Notes under the pieces: model-generated
Told to the model about the DNA's origin: nothing
The model's input: the letters and a program-made list of their open reading frames with translations, nothing else
Database searches by the model: none
Position numbers and translations under genes: made by a program
Shown: positions 1 to 8,879 of the stretch, one piece after another
How positions within the stretch are numbered: position 1 is the first letter of the stretch
How the letters are laid out: every line of letters starts with the position of its first letter
NCBI GenBank assembly: GCA_016700415.1
Contig: CP065018.1
Coordinates: 3,787,288 to 3,851,287, forward strand
From: Flavobacteriales bacterium
GTDB lineage: Bacteria; Bacteroidota; Bacteroidia; Flavobacteriales_F; PHOS-HE28
DNA: 64,000 bases
Reading direction: 5' to 3'

Positions 1-440
1 GCGGCCTCGCACAGGATCACTGCCTCCCGCGTACGGCGCGCCACGCCGCCGAGGGTGCCGCTGGTGGGACTGGGGCGGATGAAGGCGTTCGGATCCGCAG
101 CCAATCGTTCCATGCGCGTCTTGTCACCGAGGATGCTGCCACCACCGCGGGTGCTGCTGGGGTCGATGGCGAGCACGGCCACGTGATGTCCCTGCGTCAC
201 CAAGTGGCTTCCCAGCACATCGATCAGTGTGCTTTTTCCCACGCCGGGGATCCCGGTGATGCCGATCCGCACCGCAAGCGTCCCGACTTTCAGTGCTGCC
301 GCGATCAGTTCCCGGGCCGCAGGGCGATCGGCGGGACGCGTGCTTTCCACAAGCGTGATCGCACGTCCCAAGGCAACACGGTCGCGGTCGCGCAACCGGT
401 TCAGCAGATCTTGCGGAGAGCCGTCGAACACGTCGCTCAT
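1..440 (-). CDS. meaB: MeaB/ArgK-type GTPase, methylmalonyl-CoA mutase chaperone (partial)
   Basis: This is the N-terminal part of a G3E-family P-loop GTPase; its 3' end lies beyond the left edge. The Walker A segment GIPGVGKST and the MeaB signatures AIDPSSTRGGGSILGDKTRM and RPSPTSGTLGGVARRTREA are readable in frame from the ATG at 438-440. The family loads and protects the adenosylcobalamin of methylmalonyl-CoA mutase. The start overlaps the stop of the upstream secreted-protein gene by ATGA, so the two are probably translationally coupled. A cobalamin-linked role agrees with the B12-dependent ribonucleotide reductase at 24.6 kb, but no mutase gene is in the window. Confidence 0.9.
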   Translation of the reverse strand, partial: MSDVFDGSPQDLLNRLRDRDRVALGRAITLVESTRPADRPAARELIAAALKVGTLAVRIGITGIPGVGKSTLIDVLGSHLVTQGHHVAVLAIDPSSTRGGGSILGDKTRMERLAADPNAFIRPSPTSGTLGGVARRTREAVILCEA

Positions 441-994
441 CCTCCGTTCCGGTATTTGACCACCCATTCCCGGATACCCATGTCATGCAACAAGCGGAAC
501 ATCTGGGGGCCGATCACCAGGTCGGTGGTGTAGCGCATGCCATATCCGTTCAGGATCTCCATTTGGCGTTCACTGGGGGAGAGCGGTTTTTCGCTCCATC
601 CTTTTGCCATCTGCCGGCCATTGTCCACCTTCAGCGGAAATTCCCAGTAGCGCAGTTTCCACAGGTCGCTGAGCGTGCTGCAATCGGTGAGGAAACCCAT
701 CGCGGCGCTGTCCGGCGGGAGCGTGCATTGCTTCACGTCGTATTTGCGGAAGAGGTCGTCCGCGTCGGGGTTGGCGGTGCAGAAGGCGCGGCCCTGTGCT
801 TGGCGGATGAAGTTCTCCCGTGTCAGGGGGCGGCTCTCCACTACTTCCCCGTCCTTCACTTTCACGAGGAAAAGACAGAAAAGCTGCCCGTCGGTGGAAG
901 GGGAGAGGCTCAGTGCGAATTGATGGTCCACAGTGGATTGCGCACCCGCGATGAAAGGGAAGCAGCAGGCGAGGGCGAGGAGAAGTGTGCGCAT
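437..994 (-). CDS. Small secreted protein of unknown function
   Basis: The 185-residue product starts with a clear signal peptide (MRTLLLALACCFPFIAGAQS), so it is probably periplasmic or outside the cell. I do not recognise the mature domain, which has a few cysteines that could form disulphides. A longer reading to 1048 exists but would bury the signal peptide, so the ATG at 994 was chosen. A -7-like box TACTTTCG lies 8 nt upstream of that ATG. The stop overlaps the meaB start by 4 bp. No function can be inferred from this neighbour. Confidence 0.7.
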   Translation of the reverse strand: MRTLLLALACCFPFIAGAQSTVDHQFALSLSPSTDGQLFCLFLVKVKDGEVVESRPLTRENFIRQAQGRAFCTANPDADDLFRKYDVKQCTLPPDSAAMGFLTDCSTLSDLWKLRYWEFPLKVDNGRQMAKGWSEKPLSPSERQMEILNGYGMRYTTDLVIGPQMFRLLHDMGIREWVVKYRNGG

Positions 995-1002
995 CGTGTT
1001 GG

Positions 1003-1010
1003 CGAAAGTA
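1003..1010 (-). promoter_or_regulatory. -7-like promoter box for the secreted-protein/meaB unit
   Basis: On the minus strand this reads TACTTTCG, one base from the Bacteroidota -7 consensus TAnnTTTG, and ends 8 nt before the ATG at 994. No convincing -33 TTG was identified. Confidence 0.35.
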
Positions 1011-1213
1011 CCGATGCGCGGTGTTGCGTCCAGATCGCCTTTGTGCATCCGATCAATTCGCAGGCTTTCGTTCGGCCTCCTCCTTCACCGCACCTGTGCA
1101 TTCTTCCGGATATCCGGCAGCACGGTCACTACCATGTGTTGCTGCCCCCTCTATAGGTGTGAGCCGGCCATGGGCGTGGTCCGGGGATCTGTTCCTAAGG
1201 GAGATAGCCGGGT

Positions 1214-1795
1214 TCAGAGCACATCCTTCAACGGGGTGAGCAGCGAATAGACCATGGAGTCGACGAAGACGCCATTGGAGTAATAATTCTGCTTGAAATG
1301 GGCTTCCTTGACGAAGCCGTTGCGCTCCAGCACCTGGATGGAAGCTGTATTGTCCGGTTTCACACCGGCCTCCACGCTGTGCAGCCCCATCTTGTGGAAG
1401 CCGTAGTCCAAGGTGGCCGTTACCGCTTCGGTCATCAGGCCCTGCCCCCAGAGGTCGGGGTGGAGGGCGTAACCGATCTCGGCCCGGTAGTGTTCTTTCA
1501 GGATCCGCCAAAAGCCGATGTAGCCCATGACTTTTTCGGATCCCTTCACGGTGATGCCCCACAGGATGGAGTCGCCCTGCAAGGCCGCGTAATGGAGATC
1601 ACGGATCATCTTCAGGGCCTCATCCTTGTGTGTGGCCAGCGGTTTGGGGATGAAGCGCATCACGGCCGGGTTTGCCCGCAGCTGGAAGATGGCGGGGGCA
1701 TCCGATCCCACGAGCGCGCGCAAAAGCAGCCTAGGCGTGGTCAGTTCAGGGATCTGCGTGAAGTCCGGGCGCAGCATGTGCACAAGGTAGATCAT
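1214..1795 (-). CDS. GNAT acetyltransferase, RimJ/RimL type (paralog 1)
   Basis: The product is a 193-residue GCN5-related N-acetyltransferase of the RimJ/RimL group, which transfers acetyl from acetyl-CoA to an amine such as a protein N-terminus. The N-terminal strand (TTPRLLLRAL), the acetyl-CoA loop around HPDLWGQGLMTEAV and the C-terminal NTASIQVLERNGFVKE are diagnostic. The true start may be the internal ATG at 1777 (MLRPDF), which matches the starts of its paralogs. It is one of four related genes within 9.5 kb, and the substrate is unknown. Confidence 0.85.
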   Translation of the reverse strand: MIYLVHMLRPDFTQIPELTTPRLLLRALVGSDAPAIFQLRANPAVMRFIPKPLATHKDEALKMIRDLHYAALQGDSILWGITVKGSEKVMGYIGFWRILKEHYRAEIGYALHPDLWGQGLMTEAVTATLDYGFHKMGLHSVEAGVKPDNTASIQVLERNGFVKEAHFKQNYYSNGVFVDSMVYSLLTPLKDVL

Positions 1796-1845
1796 CGCTT
1801 GCTCCGCTGTTCGCCGGAAAACTCAGGCTACCGTAGTTTGGCACC

Positions 1846-2970
1846 ATGAACGGATGGAAAGCAAAGGTCTGCAAAGCCGCATTGGCGGTGTTGGCCACCG
1901 GGGCGTTCGCAAGTTCCTTGACGGCGAAGGAATACGTTGTACCTAAAGGTGATGTGGGGAAATGGTTCGCAACGCTTCCGGATGATGCGACATCGGTGGT
2001 CTTTTCCGCGGAAGCGAAATACCATAGCAGCGGGGATATCGTGCTGCCGCTAAGACTGCTCTTGGTGATCGACGGCAAGGGATGTGAACTGACGTTGGGC
2101 GCGGCGTCCAATGGTTTCACGTACGACATTAAGAACATGAAGGAGGCGATGCGCCGCACGGGCTGCCGCTATGTGATCAAGGATTTCGGTCGGATCACCG
2201 GCGGACGGAAGGCGATCGACCTCAAGGCCACCTTGGGGAGCGTTGTGGAGAACTGTGAGCTGGTCTCCCAGACGGAGGCCGCGATCGATCTGCGGTTTTG
2301 CCTGATGGCGACCCTGCGGAACATCCTGGTGACCCACCCCAAGTACACGGGGATCGTGCTCCGGCAGGGGGATTGGCCGGGTGCCACGGGCACCAACAGC
2401 CAATGCAATAGCAGCGTGCTGGAGCAATGCCGCGTGTACTGCGCCAAGACCACTTCAGCGGCCTTCACCATCCTCAACAGCGGCGGTGTGCGCATGACCG
2501 ATTGCGTCTCCGAGGGCGGCCCTTCGGATTATGACATCTTCCTCAGCTCAACGCTGGGCGGGAATGAGGACAAGCCGGCGAACAATCCGGTGGTGAAATC
2601 CTTCATGCTGTCGAACTTCCATGTGGAGCATCACGTCCGTAAAGCGTCGATCTATGTGAACATGCCGGCGCAGAGCGTCGTGGACCTGAAGAACGTGTAC
2701 TGGAACGGGGTCCAGAAAGTGCCGGTCATCCTGTACACGATGGGCCAGTTGAATATTTCAGACATCGGATGGTGGGCACAGGGGAATTGGATCGGGACGC
2801 GGATAAGCACACCGAGGATGAACATCTCAGGGGCGCACAGCGGTTTGATCGTAGGTGACGGAAAGACCGTGAAGGAGAACCAGGCCGGGGTGCTTCGCTT
2901 GACCGATCCGCTACCCGGCAATACGGAACTCAACCTGAAGTACGTGCGGGTGAGAATGAAGTCGATGTGA
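1846..2970 (+). CDS. Secreted right-handed beta-helix-like protein
   Basis: The 374-residue product has an N-terminal signal peptide ending near SLTAKEYVV. It is followed by short hydrophobic and asparagine-rich turns (NCELVSQTEAAIDLRF, MLSNFHVEHH, ILNSGGVRMTDC) typical of parallel beta-helix or pectin-lyase-fold proteins. No catalytic residues are recognisable, so an enzymatic role is not claimed. There is no T9SS tail; the protein ends at VRVRMKSM. It stands alone between two minus-strand acetyltransferase genes and is probably monocistronic. Confidence 0.6.
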   Translation: MNGWKAKVCKAALAVLATGAFASSLTAKEYVVPKGDVGKWFATLPDDATSVVFSAEAKYHSSGDIVLPLRLLLVIDGKGCELTLGAASNGFTYDIKNMKEAMRRTGCRYVIKDFGRITGGRKAIDLKATLGSVVENCELVSQTEAAIDLRFCLMATLRNILVTHPKYTGIVLRQGDWPGATGTNSQCNSSVLEQCRVYCAKTTSAAFTILNSGGVRMTDCVSEGGPSDYDIFLSSTLGGNEDKPANNPVVKSFMLSNFHVEHHVRKASIYVNMPAQSVVDLKNVYWNGVQKVPVILYTMGQLNISDIGWWAQGNWIGTRISTPRMNISGAHSGLIVGDGKTVKENQAGVLRLTDPLPGNTELNLKYVRVRMKSM

Positions 2971-2980
2971 GCGGCATTGA

Positions 2981-3928
2981 TCACCCATGGTACACCCGTG
3001 AGGCTATGATCAACCCGTCGCGCACCTCCAGTAATTCGCCCACGATCATATCATCCTCGCCCTCCACGTGCCGGATGTATTCCATGAACACGGCCTCCTC
3101 GTCGGCCAGCCAGTAGGTGCGTTCATAGCGCAGTGAGGGCAGGCGGTCGAAGGCATCCCGCCACCAATGGCGCAAGGCCTCCTTCCCGACGATGTAACCC
3201 TTGGTCTCCGGTCGGCGCACTTTCAGCTTCGGGCTATAGTGGCGGGCATCATCGGCGTAAAGCGCGAGCAGCTTATCGAGGTCGTGCGCGTTGAAGGCGG
3301 CAAACCACTGATCAGCGATCAGCGAATTCTTCTTGCACTCCTCCTTCACGACCTCCGTCCGTCCCTGGTCCACCCGTGACGTGCTATCGGTCCGCCCGAA
3401 CAGCAGTGTGTCCGTGAATGCTCCGTTCTGGTACGTGTCTTCCTTCAGATGTCCCTCCTGAATAAATCCGTTCCGCTCCAGTACCCGGATCGATCCCATG
3501 TTTTCCGGGCCTACGCCAGCTTCGATGCTATGGAACCCGAGGGTGTCGAACGCATGCCGTACCACAACGTCGACCGCTTCGCTCATGATGCCTTGACCCC
3601 AATATGGACGGACGAGCGCATAACCCAGCTCGGTCCTGAAATGCTCCTTCTTCATCCGCAATAGGCAAATGATGCCAATGAGGTCCGTGGAAGGGCGCAA
3701 GGTGATCGCCCAGGCCAACATCTTCCCGTCACGCTGGTCGGCATGGATCTTCGCGATGTGCTCCTCCGCGTCCCCCAGCGAGGTAGCCAGCGGCGTCGGT
3801 ATATGTGCCATGGTCCGCCTGTCAGATCGAATGGCCATGACGGCGGCCCGATCGGTGTCAAGAATGGGCCGTAAGCGGAGACGTTCCGTTTCCAGGGTGG
3901 GGATCGACTTAAAGTCAAGGTTCAGCAT
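2981..3928 (-). CDS. GNAT acetyltransferase fused to a SnoaL-like domain
   Basis: The 315-residue product has two domains. Residues about 1-175 are a RimJ/RimL-type acetyltransferase (ETERLRLRPIL, VRPYWGQGIMSEAVD, SIRVLERNGFIQEG), closely similar to the neighbours at 1214 and 8880. Residues about 195-315 resemble the SnoaL/NTF2-like fold (WFAAFNAHDLDKLLALYADD, then WRDAFDRLPSLRYERTYWLA), a small cone that often binds hydrophobic ligands or acts as an isomerase or hydrolase. The ATG at 3928 was chosen because it aligns with the paralogs and has a TAACTTCG box 9 nt upstream. A read-through of two genes cannot be excluded, but the frame is continuous. Confidence 0.75.
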   Translation of the reverse strand: MLNLDFKSIPTLETERLRLRPILDTDRAAVMAIRSDRRTMAHIPTPLATSLGDAEEHIAKIHADQRDGKMLAWAITLRPSTDLIGIICLLRMKKEHFRTELGYALVRPYWGQGIMSEAVDVVVRHAFDTLGFHSIEAGVGPENMGSIRVLERNGFIQEGHLKEDTYQNGAFTDTLLFGRTDSTSRVDQGRTEVVKEECKKNSLIADQWFAAFNAHDLDKLLALYADDARHYSPKLKVRRPETKGYIVGKEALRHWWRDAFDRLPSLRYERTYWLADEEAVFMEYIRHVEGEDDMIVGELLEVRDGLIIASRVYHG

Positions 3929-3937
3929 GGCGCAGCG

Positions 3938-3945
3938 CGAAGTTA
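3938..3945 (-). promoter_or_regulatory. -7-like box before the GNAT-SnoaL gene
   Basis: TAACTTCG on the minus strand differs from TAnnTTTG at one base and ends 9 nt upstream of the ATG. It supports the start chosen at 3928. Confidence 0.35.
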
Positions 3946-4150
3946 CCGGCGTACCGATCATGGACCGGATCTTCGAGGCCGCTTCGCGGATCACTGGCGT
4001 TGGGAATAACCACGGTCGCCCTCTATCCCAATTGCCTACAGATCGAAATAAACCTTCCAAGAATCCCCGAAAAGGGGTATTCAATCCATTTTACCCACTG
4101 AACACGGCCATCACTTATCTTCACCGAATAACCAATCAGAACCCACCAAC

Positions 4151-4522
4151 ATGGCAACCAAGACCGTAGTGAAAGCTGTTGCAGTGAACGCTCGCTGCCA
4201 TTCCCCGCTTCACCAACCGAGAAATGGCGTGAGTTCCGGCGGTTCGTCGGAGATCTCGTGGACTTTCAAGGGCACATTTTTCAATGGAACAAGTTGCGTG
4301 GTCGTGATCGAAGCCGGGAAGGATCGAAGCGCCACGGCCTGCAAGGTGAACGAAGCCGGCTCCGGTGGCATCTTTCCCGCAAGGACCGACGGTGCATTCT
4401 GCGAGCTCACCCTGGACCACAGTGATCTGGACAACTGGACCGTATCCGTGGCCACCGACAAGGATGTTGCAGCGACAAAGGAGGTGATATTCAAAGGCGG
4501 GACCGGAGGAGGAGGTCTTTAA
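4151..4522 (+). CDS. Small protein of unknown function, lacks signal peptide
   Basis: The 123-residue product begins MATKTVVKAVAV and ends in a glycine-rich tail (GGTGGGGL). It is rich in short beta-like segments (SSEISWTFKGTFFNG, NWTVSVATDKD) and has three cysteines. No family is recognised. It lies only 6 bp before the TPR-cyclase gene and is probably co-transcribed with it. Sequence upstream includes TATCTTCA, a poor -7 match about 27 nt before the ATG. A role linked to the cyclase is speculation from spacing alone. Confidence 0.6.
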   Translation: MATKTVVKAVAVNARCHSPLHQPRNGVSSGGSSEISWTFKGTFFNGTSCVVVIEAGKDRSATACKVNEAGSGGIFPARTDGAFCELTLDHSDLDNWTVSVATDKDVAATKEVIFKGGTGGGGL

Positions 4523-4528
4523 CACCTG

Positions 4529-6334
4529 ATGTGTTCGTTGCCACGCGGGAGCCTTGTTTCGGTCGCGGTATGCGGGTTGCTCGCGTGCCATGGGCAATCC
4601 GTGAACGGACCTCACACAAAGATCTGGGCGGACAGTTCCTTGACCGCGCTCAAGAACGATAAGGACCGGGACCCGGAGGCCGCGATCGCCACGACCGGAC
4701 AATTGATCAGTATCTACTCGGCAAGCAAGGATCCGTGCGCGTTGGCGGAAGTCAATGGGTTGCGTAGCACGAGCTTCGCGGATATTGGCAAGTTGGATTC
4801 GGCCATGGCCTGTGCGCACCGGGCCTTGGAAGGCTTCCGGTCTGGATGCGACAGCTTAGTGCTGATGCGCGGTCTGGTGGCCCTGAGCTACCTCAATTTG
4901 AAATTGGACGAATACCATCGTGTGGACTCCATTTGCGATATCGGGCTGGCGCTTTGGGACCCGACTTGGCGGCCGACGGTCCTGCGCCATGCATTTCTCA
5001 CGAACAAAGCCATCGCTGCCGCACGAAAGGGAGACCTTCCGGTCGCGGAGACCGCCTTCCGGACCATTCTGCAATTGGCTACGGCAGAGGGAGAACAACA
5101 GGACATGTATGACGCCATCGCGAACTTCGGGGCGGTCAAATCCTTGCAGGGCCAAATTGACAGCGCGGAATTCTACTACCGCATCGGATTGTCCCGTGCC
5201 CTGGCCCATGGGCAGAAAGGCCGGATCGCGCAGGGCTATAACAACCTCGCCATTTTGTCCAAGCGCAAGAAGGACCATCGGCGGGCGATCATGCTTCTGG
5301 ACTCTGCCCTGATCTATGCGGATGCCGCAAAGGATCTTTCCTCGCGATCGATGATCCATTACCAGTTGGCGGAGAATTATGAGGCACTGGGGAATTATCG
5401 GAACGCATACGAGCAAGCCAATCTACGCTATGATCTGAACGACAGCTTGCTGAGCGAGGAGAAGGTGAAGACCCTGGCGGAGATGCAGGCGAAGTACCAG
5501 AACGCCAAGCAGGACAAGGAGATCAGCTCGTTGCGGGCGGAAGCACTTCAGGCGGAGCTGGACAAGGGCAAGGTGAAACGCACACGGAACATCTTCCTCT
5601 TCATCGGCTTAGGTGTCTTAGGCCTTGTGGTCGCGCTTTTGAGCCGGTTGCGCTACATCAACCGGACGAGCAAGGCCATGCAAAAGGAAAAGGTCATCTC
5701 CGAGTCGCTCCTGCACAACATCCTGCCGGAAGAGGTGGCGGACGAGATCAAAGCCAAGGGCTACGCGGACGTACATGAGTTCGAGAAGGCCACCATCCTC
5801 TTCACCGATTTCAAGGGCTTCACCGAGATGACCGAGCGCATGCGTGCCCCGGAATTGGTGGCGGAGATCGACCATTGCTTCAAGGCCTTCGACGGCATCG
5901 TGGAGGCGCACAACATCGAGAAGATCAAGACCATCGGCGACGCGTACATGGCGGCAGGCGGCCTGCCGGACGCCCAAAAAGGCGGCCCGGTGCAGGCTGT
6001 GTATGCGGCACTGGAGATGACGGAGTTCATGCGGGCCTACCAAGCACAACGCATCGCCGAAGGCCGCCTCTACTTCGTGATGCGCACGGGGCTCCACACC
6101 GGCCCGGTGATCGCCGGCATCGTGGGGGTGAAGAAATATGCCTACGACATCTGGGGCGACACGGTGAACGTGGCCAACCGCATGGAGACCACCGGCGAGA
6201 TCGGCAAGGTGAACATCAGCCAGACCACCTATGACATGATCAAGGACGAGCAGGGTCTGCGCTTCACCCCGCGCGGGGCGTTGGATGCCAAGGGCAAGGG
6301 CAAGCTGAACATGTACTTCGTGGAACGGGCGTGA
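4529..6334 (+). CDS. TPR-repeat class III adenylate cyclase, membrane anchored
   Basis: The 601-residue product has an N-terminal hydrophobic segment with a lipobox-like LLAC, tetratricopeptide-like helices to about residue 345, one membrane helix (about 353-374), a short coiled linker and a class III cyclase domain (about 415-600). The metal aspartates are D427 (FTDFKGFT) and D471 (KIKTIGDAYM). The adenine-selecting pair Lys465 and Asp540 (YDIWG) is present, and N547/R551 complete the transition-state site, so ATP rather than GTP is the expected substrate. The TPR region probably senses a periplasmic partner. cAMP made here could feed CRP/FNR-family regulators such as the one implied by the palindrome at 47.0 kb, but that link is inference. 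Confidence 0.88.
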   Translation: MCSLPRGSLVSVAVCGLLACHGQSVNGPHTKIWADSSLTALKNDKDRDPEAAIATTGQLISIYSASKDPCALAEVNGLRSTSFADIGKLDSAMACAHRALEGFRSGCDSLVLMRGLVALSYLNLKLDEYHRVDSICDIGLALWDPTWRPTVLRHAFLTNKAIAAARKGDLPVAETAFRTILQLATAEGEQQDMYDAIANFGAVKSLQGQIDSAEFYYRIGLSRALAHGQKGRIAQGYNNLAILSKRKKDHRRAIMLLDSALIYADAAKDLSSRSMIHYQLAENYEALGNYRNAYEQANLRYDLNDSLLSEEKVKTLAEMQAKYQNAKQDKEISSLRAEALQAELDKGKVKRTRNIFLFIGLGVLGLVVALLSRLRYINRTSKAMQKEKVISESLLHNILPEEVADEIKAKGYADVHEFEKATILFTDFKGFTEMTERMRAPELVAEIDHCFKAFDGIVEAHNIEKIKTIGDAYMAAGGLPDAQKGGPVQAVYAALEMTEFMRAYQAQRIAEGRLYFVMRTGLHTGPVIAGIVGVKKYAYDIWGDTVNVANRMETTGEIGKVNISQTTYDMIKDEQGLRFTPRGALDAKGKGKLNMYFVERA

Positions 6335-6400
6335 ACGTCGGAACTCCCTGTGTTTCCCCCCGTTTCTGGCGCGAGCATCCGCGTCCGTGCCCCCAATACC

Positions 6401-7702
6401 TCAACGAAGTCCTTCGTGCAACTTCCGCAGCAAGGCATCCCTCCGGACCAGATAGGCGTCCATGGCGGCGTCCGTGGTGGTCACGGTCAATCGCACGGGC
6501 CGCTTGAACCACCGTCCAAGGAATGACGCCCGTCGATAGGCGTAATCGGTGCGTTTACCGTTGTCGTATACAGTGTAAGCCTGGGCCGGCCGCATATGGA
6601 AGGTGTGCAACAAGTTCTTGTTCCCGAGTTCGAACGATCGAACCACCGCGCTCCGCTGTGAGCGGCCCAGCCCCGCAAGCCGGACCAAGGTGTGGCCTAC
6701 CGGCAGCGCCTGCCCGGGCTTGAGACGCGCATGCACCACCTGCCCGCTCGACGCTTGCTGTTCCGAATGCTCAGGCGGCAAGAGTTCCAAGGTACCGGAT
6801 GTGTCGTTCATCAGTACATGGGCATCCGTACAGCGTCTGATCAACATGTCCCAAGTGGCTGTGAAGTAACCATGGCCTCCCCAGTGCGTGCCGTAGGAGT
6901 TGATGAAGGTGAAGAGACTGTCGCCGGAATAGCCGGTGCAGACCACGGCATGCCCATATAGAAGGTTCTCATCGCCCGTGTAGTGCCAATGCAGCATGCT
7001 GTCGCCATTGGTGGCATAGCCGCCGTAGAAGAACGTGGAGTCGGTGACGATCTCCGCGATGATGGGCCGCCCCAGGTCGAGATGGTACTTCCACTGGTGC
7101 AGATCGGTCTTTTCGATGTCCATCAGTTCCGGCCGAAAGCTGATAGCGGCACTGCCCCGGGCCCTCAGCGTAACGGGTTCCTGGCAGGCGTTCAACGCGG
7201 TGTCGTACGGCATTTGCTCCCATGTGCAGATCCCGTGGGCCGTGGCGAGGCGGACGATGTCCTTGAAATTCACACCGGTGGAGCAGGGGTCGCCGGCTTC
7301 TTGCTTCAGAAGGTTGAAGAGATAGGCCGGGCTGTACGTGGTGCTGGCGTCCGCAGTGTCCAAGGGCGAATAGGTGCGGCCATCGGCGCGGTTCCACCAG
7401 TAGCTCATGGCGGCATAGCACAAGGACCATGTGGTGCAGGAAGCCTGCCGATGTTGGTTTCCCGGTGGGGGGAACCAACGTGAATTGTCGACACTGTCCT
7501 TCAATTCATAGTGGCTGGGCAATTGGAAATCCGTCTCCAGCGGGAATTCCGGTACGGATCCAGGTTCAGGGATGAGGTTGCCCGAGGTGAAGATCTGGGC
7601 CATGGTGGCCAGCGGTATCGATGCCAGGAGCAGGCATCCCCACCGGAGCGACCTTCCCGGTCGGGAACACGCCATCAGGCCATTAGGGATCTTGGGCGGC
7701 AT
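6401..7702 (-). CDS. Secreted papain-like (C1-family) cysteine peptidase
   Basis: The 433-residue product carries a basic leader and hydrophobic signal segment (about residues 18-36) and then a papain-fold domain. The catalytic set is visible with family spacing: Q83, C89 (NQHRQASCTTWS, six residues apart as in papain), H251 (YGHAVVCTGY) and N268 (FINSYGTHWGG). About 140 residues after the peptidase domain form an extra C-terminal region without a recognisable T9SS tail. It is probably exported and degrades or trims proteins. A TAGCTTCG box ends 5 nt before the ATG. Confidence 0.85.
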   Translation of the reverse strand: MPPKIPNGLMACSRPGRSLRWGCLLLASIPLATMAQIFTSGNLIPEPGSVPEFPLETDFQLPSHYELKDSVDNSRWFPPPGNQHRQASCTTWSLCYAAMSYWWNRADGRTYSPLDTADASTTYSPAYLFNLLKQEAGDPCSTGVNFKDIVRLATAHGICTWEQMPYDTALNACQEPVTLRARGSAAISFRPELMDIEKTDLHQWKYHLDLGRPIIAEIVTDSTFFYGGYATNGDSMLHWHYTGDENLLYGHAVVCTGYSGDSLFTFINSYGTHWGGHGYFTATWDMLIRRCTDAHVLMNDTSGTLELLPPEHSEQQASSGQVVHARLKPGQALPVGHTLVRLAGLGRSQRSAVVRSFELGNKNLLHTFHMRPAQAYTVYDNGKRTDYAYRRASFLGRWFKRPVRLTVTTTDAAMDAYLVRRDALLRKLHEGLR

Positions 7703-7707
7703 GAATA

Positions 7708-7715
7708 CGAAGCTA
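7708..7715 (-). promoter_or_regulatory. -7-like box 5 nt before the peptidase start
   Basis: TAGCTTCG on the minus strand, one mismatch from TAnnTTTG, leaves only TATTC before the ATG. This position would give a leaderless or near-leaderless transcript. Confidence 0.35.
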
Positions 7716-7820
7716 TGCCATTCCCGGCATGTCCGATCTCCCCATCAGATGGTATCGAGCGGTGGCTCCGAAGGCGTGCTCGGCGCGATGGCCGTTCTTT
7801 GCGCCCCGAAAAGCAACCGC

Positions 7821-8192
7821 ATGGCCATCAGCTGGATCTATCTCCTTATTGCCTCGCTCAGTGAATCCGTCTGGCTTTACGCCGTGAAGGCCATGGACGT
7901 CAAGGCGGTGAAGGAGATGGGCTGGGCCGGGTTCTTCAGCGACCCGCTGCATGCCAAGCCCTTGCTCCCGTTCCTGGGGTATGCCGTCTTCGGCGCGGGC
8001 AATGTGATCTTCCTGTCCATGAGCATGCGCACCATTCCCGCCAGCACGGCCTTCGCGGTTTGGATGGCGGTGGCCTTGATCAGCTCGAAGATGATCGACA
8101 CCTTGTGGTTCAAGCAACCCACGAACGGACTGCAGCTGCTGTGGTTCGCGTTCATCATCATCGGGGTGGTCGGGCTGAAGCGCAGCATGTAG
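7821..8192 (+). CDS. Small multidrug resistance (SMR/EmrE-like) transporter
   Basis: The 123-residue product has four predicted membrane helices, and the conserved membrane-embedded glutamate is at position 15 (LIASLSESVWLYAVK), matching E14 of EmrE. The pattern NVIFLSMSMRTIPASTAFAVW is typical of helix 3 in this family. These proteins form dimers in the inner membrane and exchange protons for cationic drugs or guanidinium-like compounds. Upstream in-frame ATGs exist but would add a non-membrane leader, so the ATG before AISWIYLL was taken as the start. It appears to be a lone gene. Confidence 0.85.
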   Translation: MAISWIYLLIASLSESVWLYAVKAMDVKAVKEMGWAGFFSDPLHAKPLLPFLGYAVFGAGNVIFLSMSMRTIPASTAFAVWMAVALISSKMIDTLWFKQPTNGLQLLWFAFIIIGVVGLKRSM

Positions 8193-8257
8193 GCCACGGA
8201 AGCTGGTGCTCGCGAGACCTGCCTCCCGAAGGGATGGCCGCGAGTACCAGCTTCCGG

Positions 8258-8782
8258 CTACAGTCCCACCCGGAATACCATCGCCGGCACGCCGCGATGC
8301 ACGGTATCCTTCTCGTAGTGCATGCCGTTCCGCTTGGCCACCGCCTGGCTCTTCGTGTTGTCGTGGTCGATGAGCGAGATCACTGAAGGTGCCAGCGTAT
8401 GTTCTTGTGCGAACACCTTGCAGGCCATCGACGCTTCCGTGGCATAGCCATGGCCCCAGGCCGAAGGCAGCACGTGATAGCCGATCTCCAGTTCCGCGAT
8501 GCCGTCCACTTCCTGCGTCAAGAGGCCGATCATGCCTACGGGCGTATTGCTGGTGCGTTCGCTCACCACGTTCAGGCAGGAGCCGTCGCGGGCGATCCGG
8601 TCCAACGAACGCTGGATGAACAACGTACAGTCGGCCTCACTTCCTATGGTGAACGGCATGAAGCGGATAGCCTCGGCGCTGTTCAAGTATTCCATCCACC
8701 AGCTATGATCGACTAGCGATGGGCGGCGGAAAATGAGGCGCTCGGTGATGAGGCCTTCGAGGGATGGGATGGGAAGAAGCAT
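8258..8782 (-). CDS. GNAT acetyltransferase, RimJ/RimL type (divergent paralog)
   Basis: The 174-residue product keeps the RimJ/RimL layout: ITERLIFRRPSLVDHSWW at the N-terminus, GYHVLPSAWGHGYATEA for the acetyl-CoA loop and NTKSQAVAKRNGMHYEK at the C-terminus. It is more distant from the other three local acetyltransferases and is more like those for small or ribosomal substrates. The substrate is unknown. A CACCTTTG box sits 4 nt upstream of the ATG. Confidence 0.85.
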   Translation of the reverse strand: MLLPIPSLEGLITERLIFRRPSLVDHSWWMEYLNSAEAIRFMPFTIGSEADCTLFIQRSLDRIARDGSCLNVVSERTSNTPVGMIGLLTQEVDGIAELEIGYHVLPSAWGHGYATEASMACKVFAQEHTLAPSVISLIDHDNTKSQAVAKRNGMHYEKDTVHRGVPAMVFRVGL

Positions 8783-8786
8783 TGCA

Positions 8787-8794
8787 CAAAGGTG
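8787..8794 (-). promoter_or_regulatory. -7-like box 4 nt before a GNAT start
   Basis: CACCTTTG on the minus strand, one mismatch from TAnnTTTG, then TGCA and ATG. It is part of the recurring box-N4-ATG pattern. Confidence 0.35.
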
Positions 8795-8879
8795 TTGACG
8801 AGGATCGCTTCAGTGGTGACAGGCCGGAGGCCTTAAGATCTCACGCACTCGCGAAAAACGCGAGCGCAAGCATGGGTGG

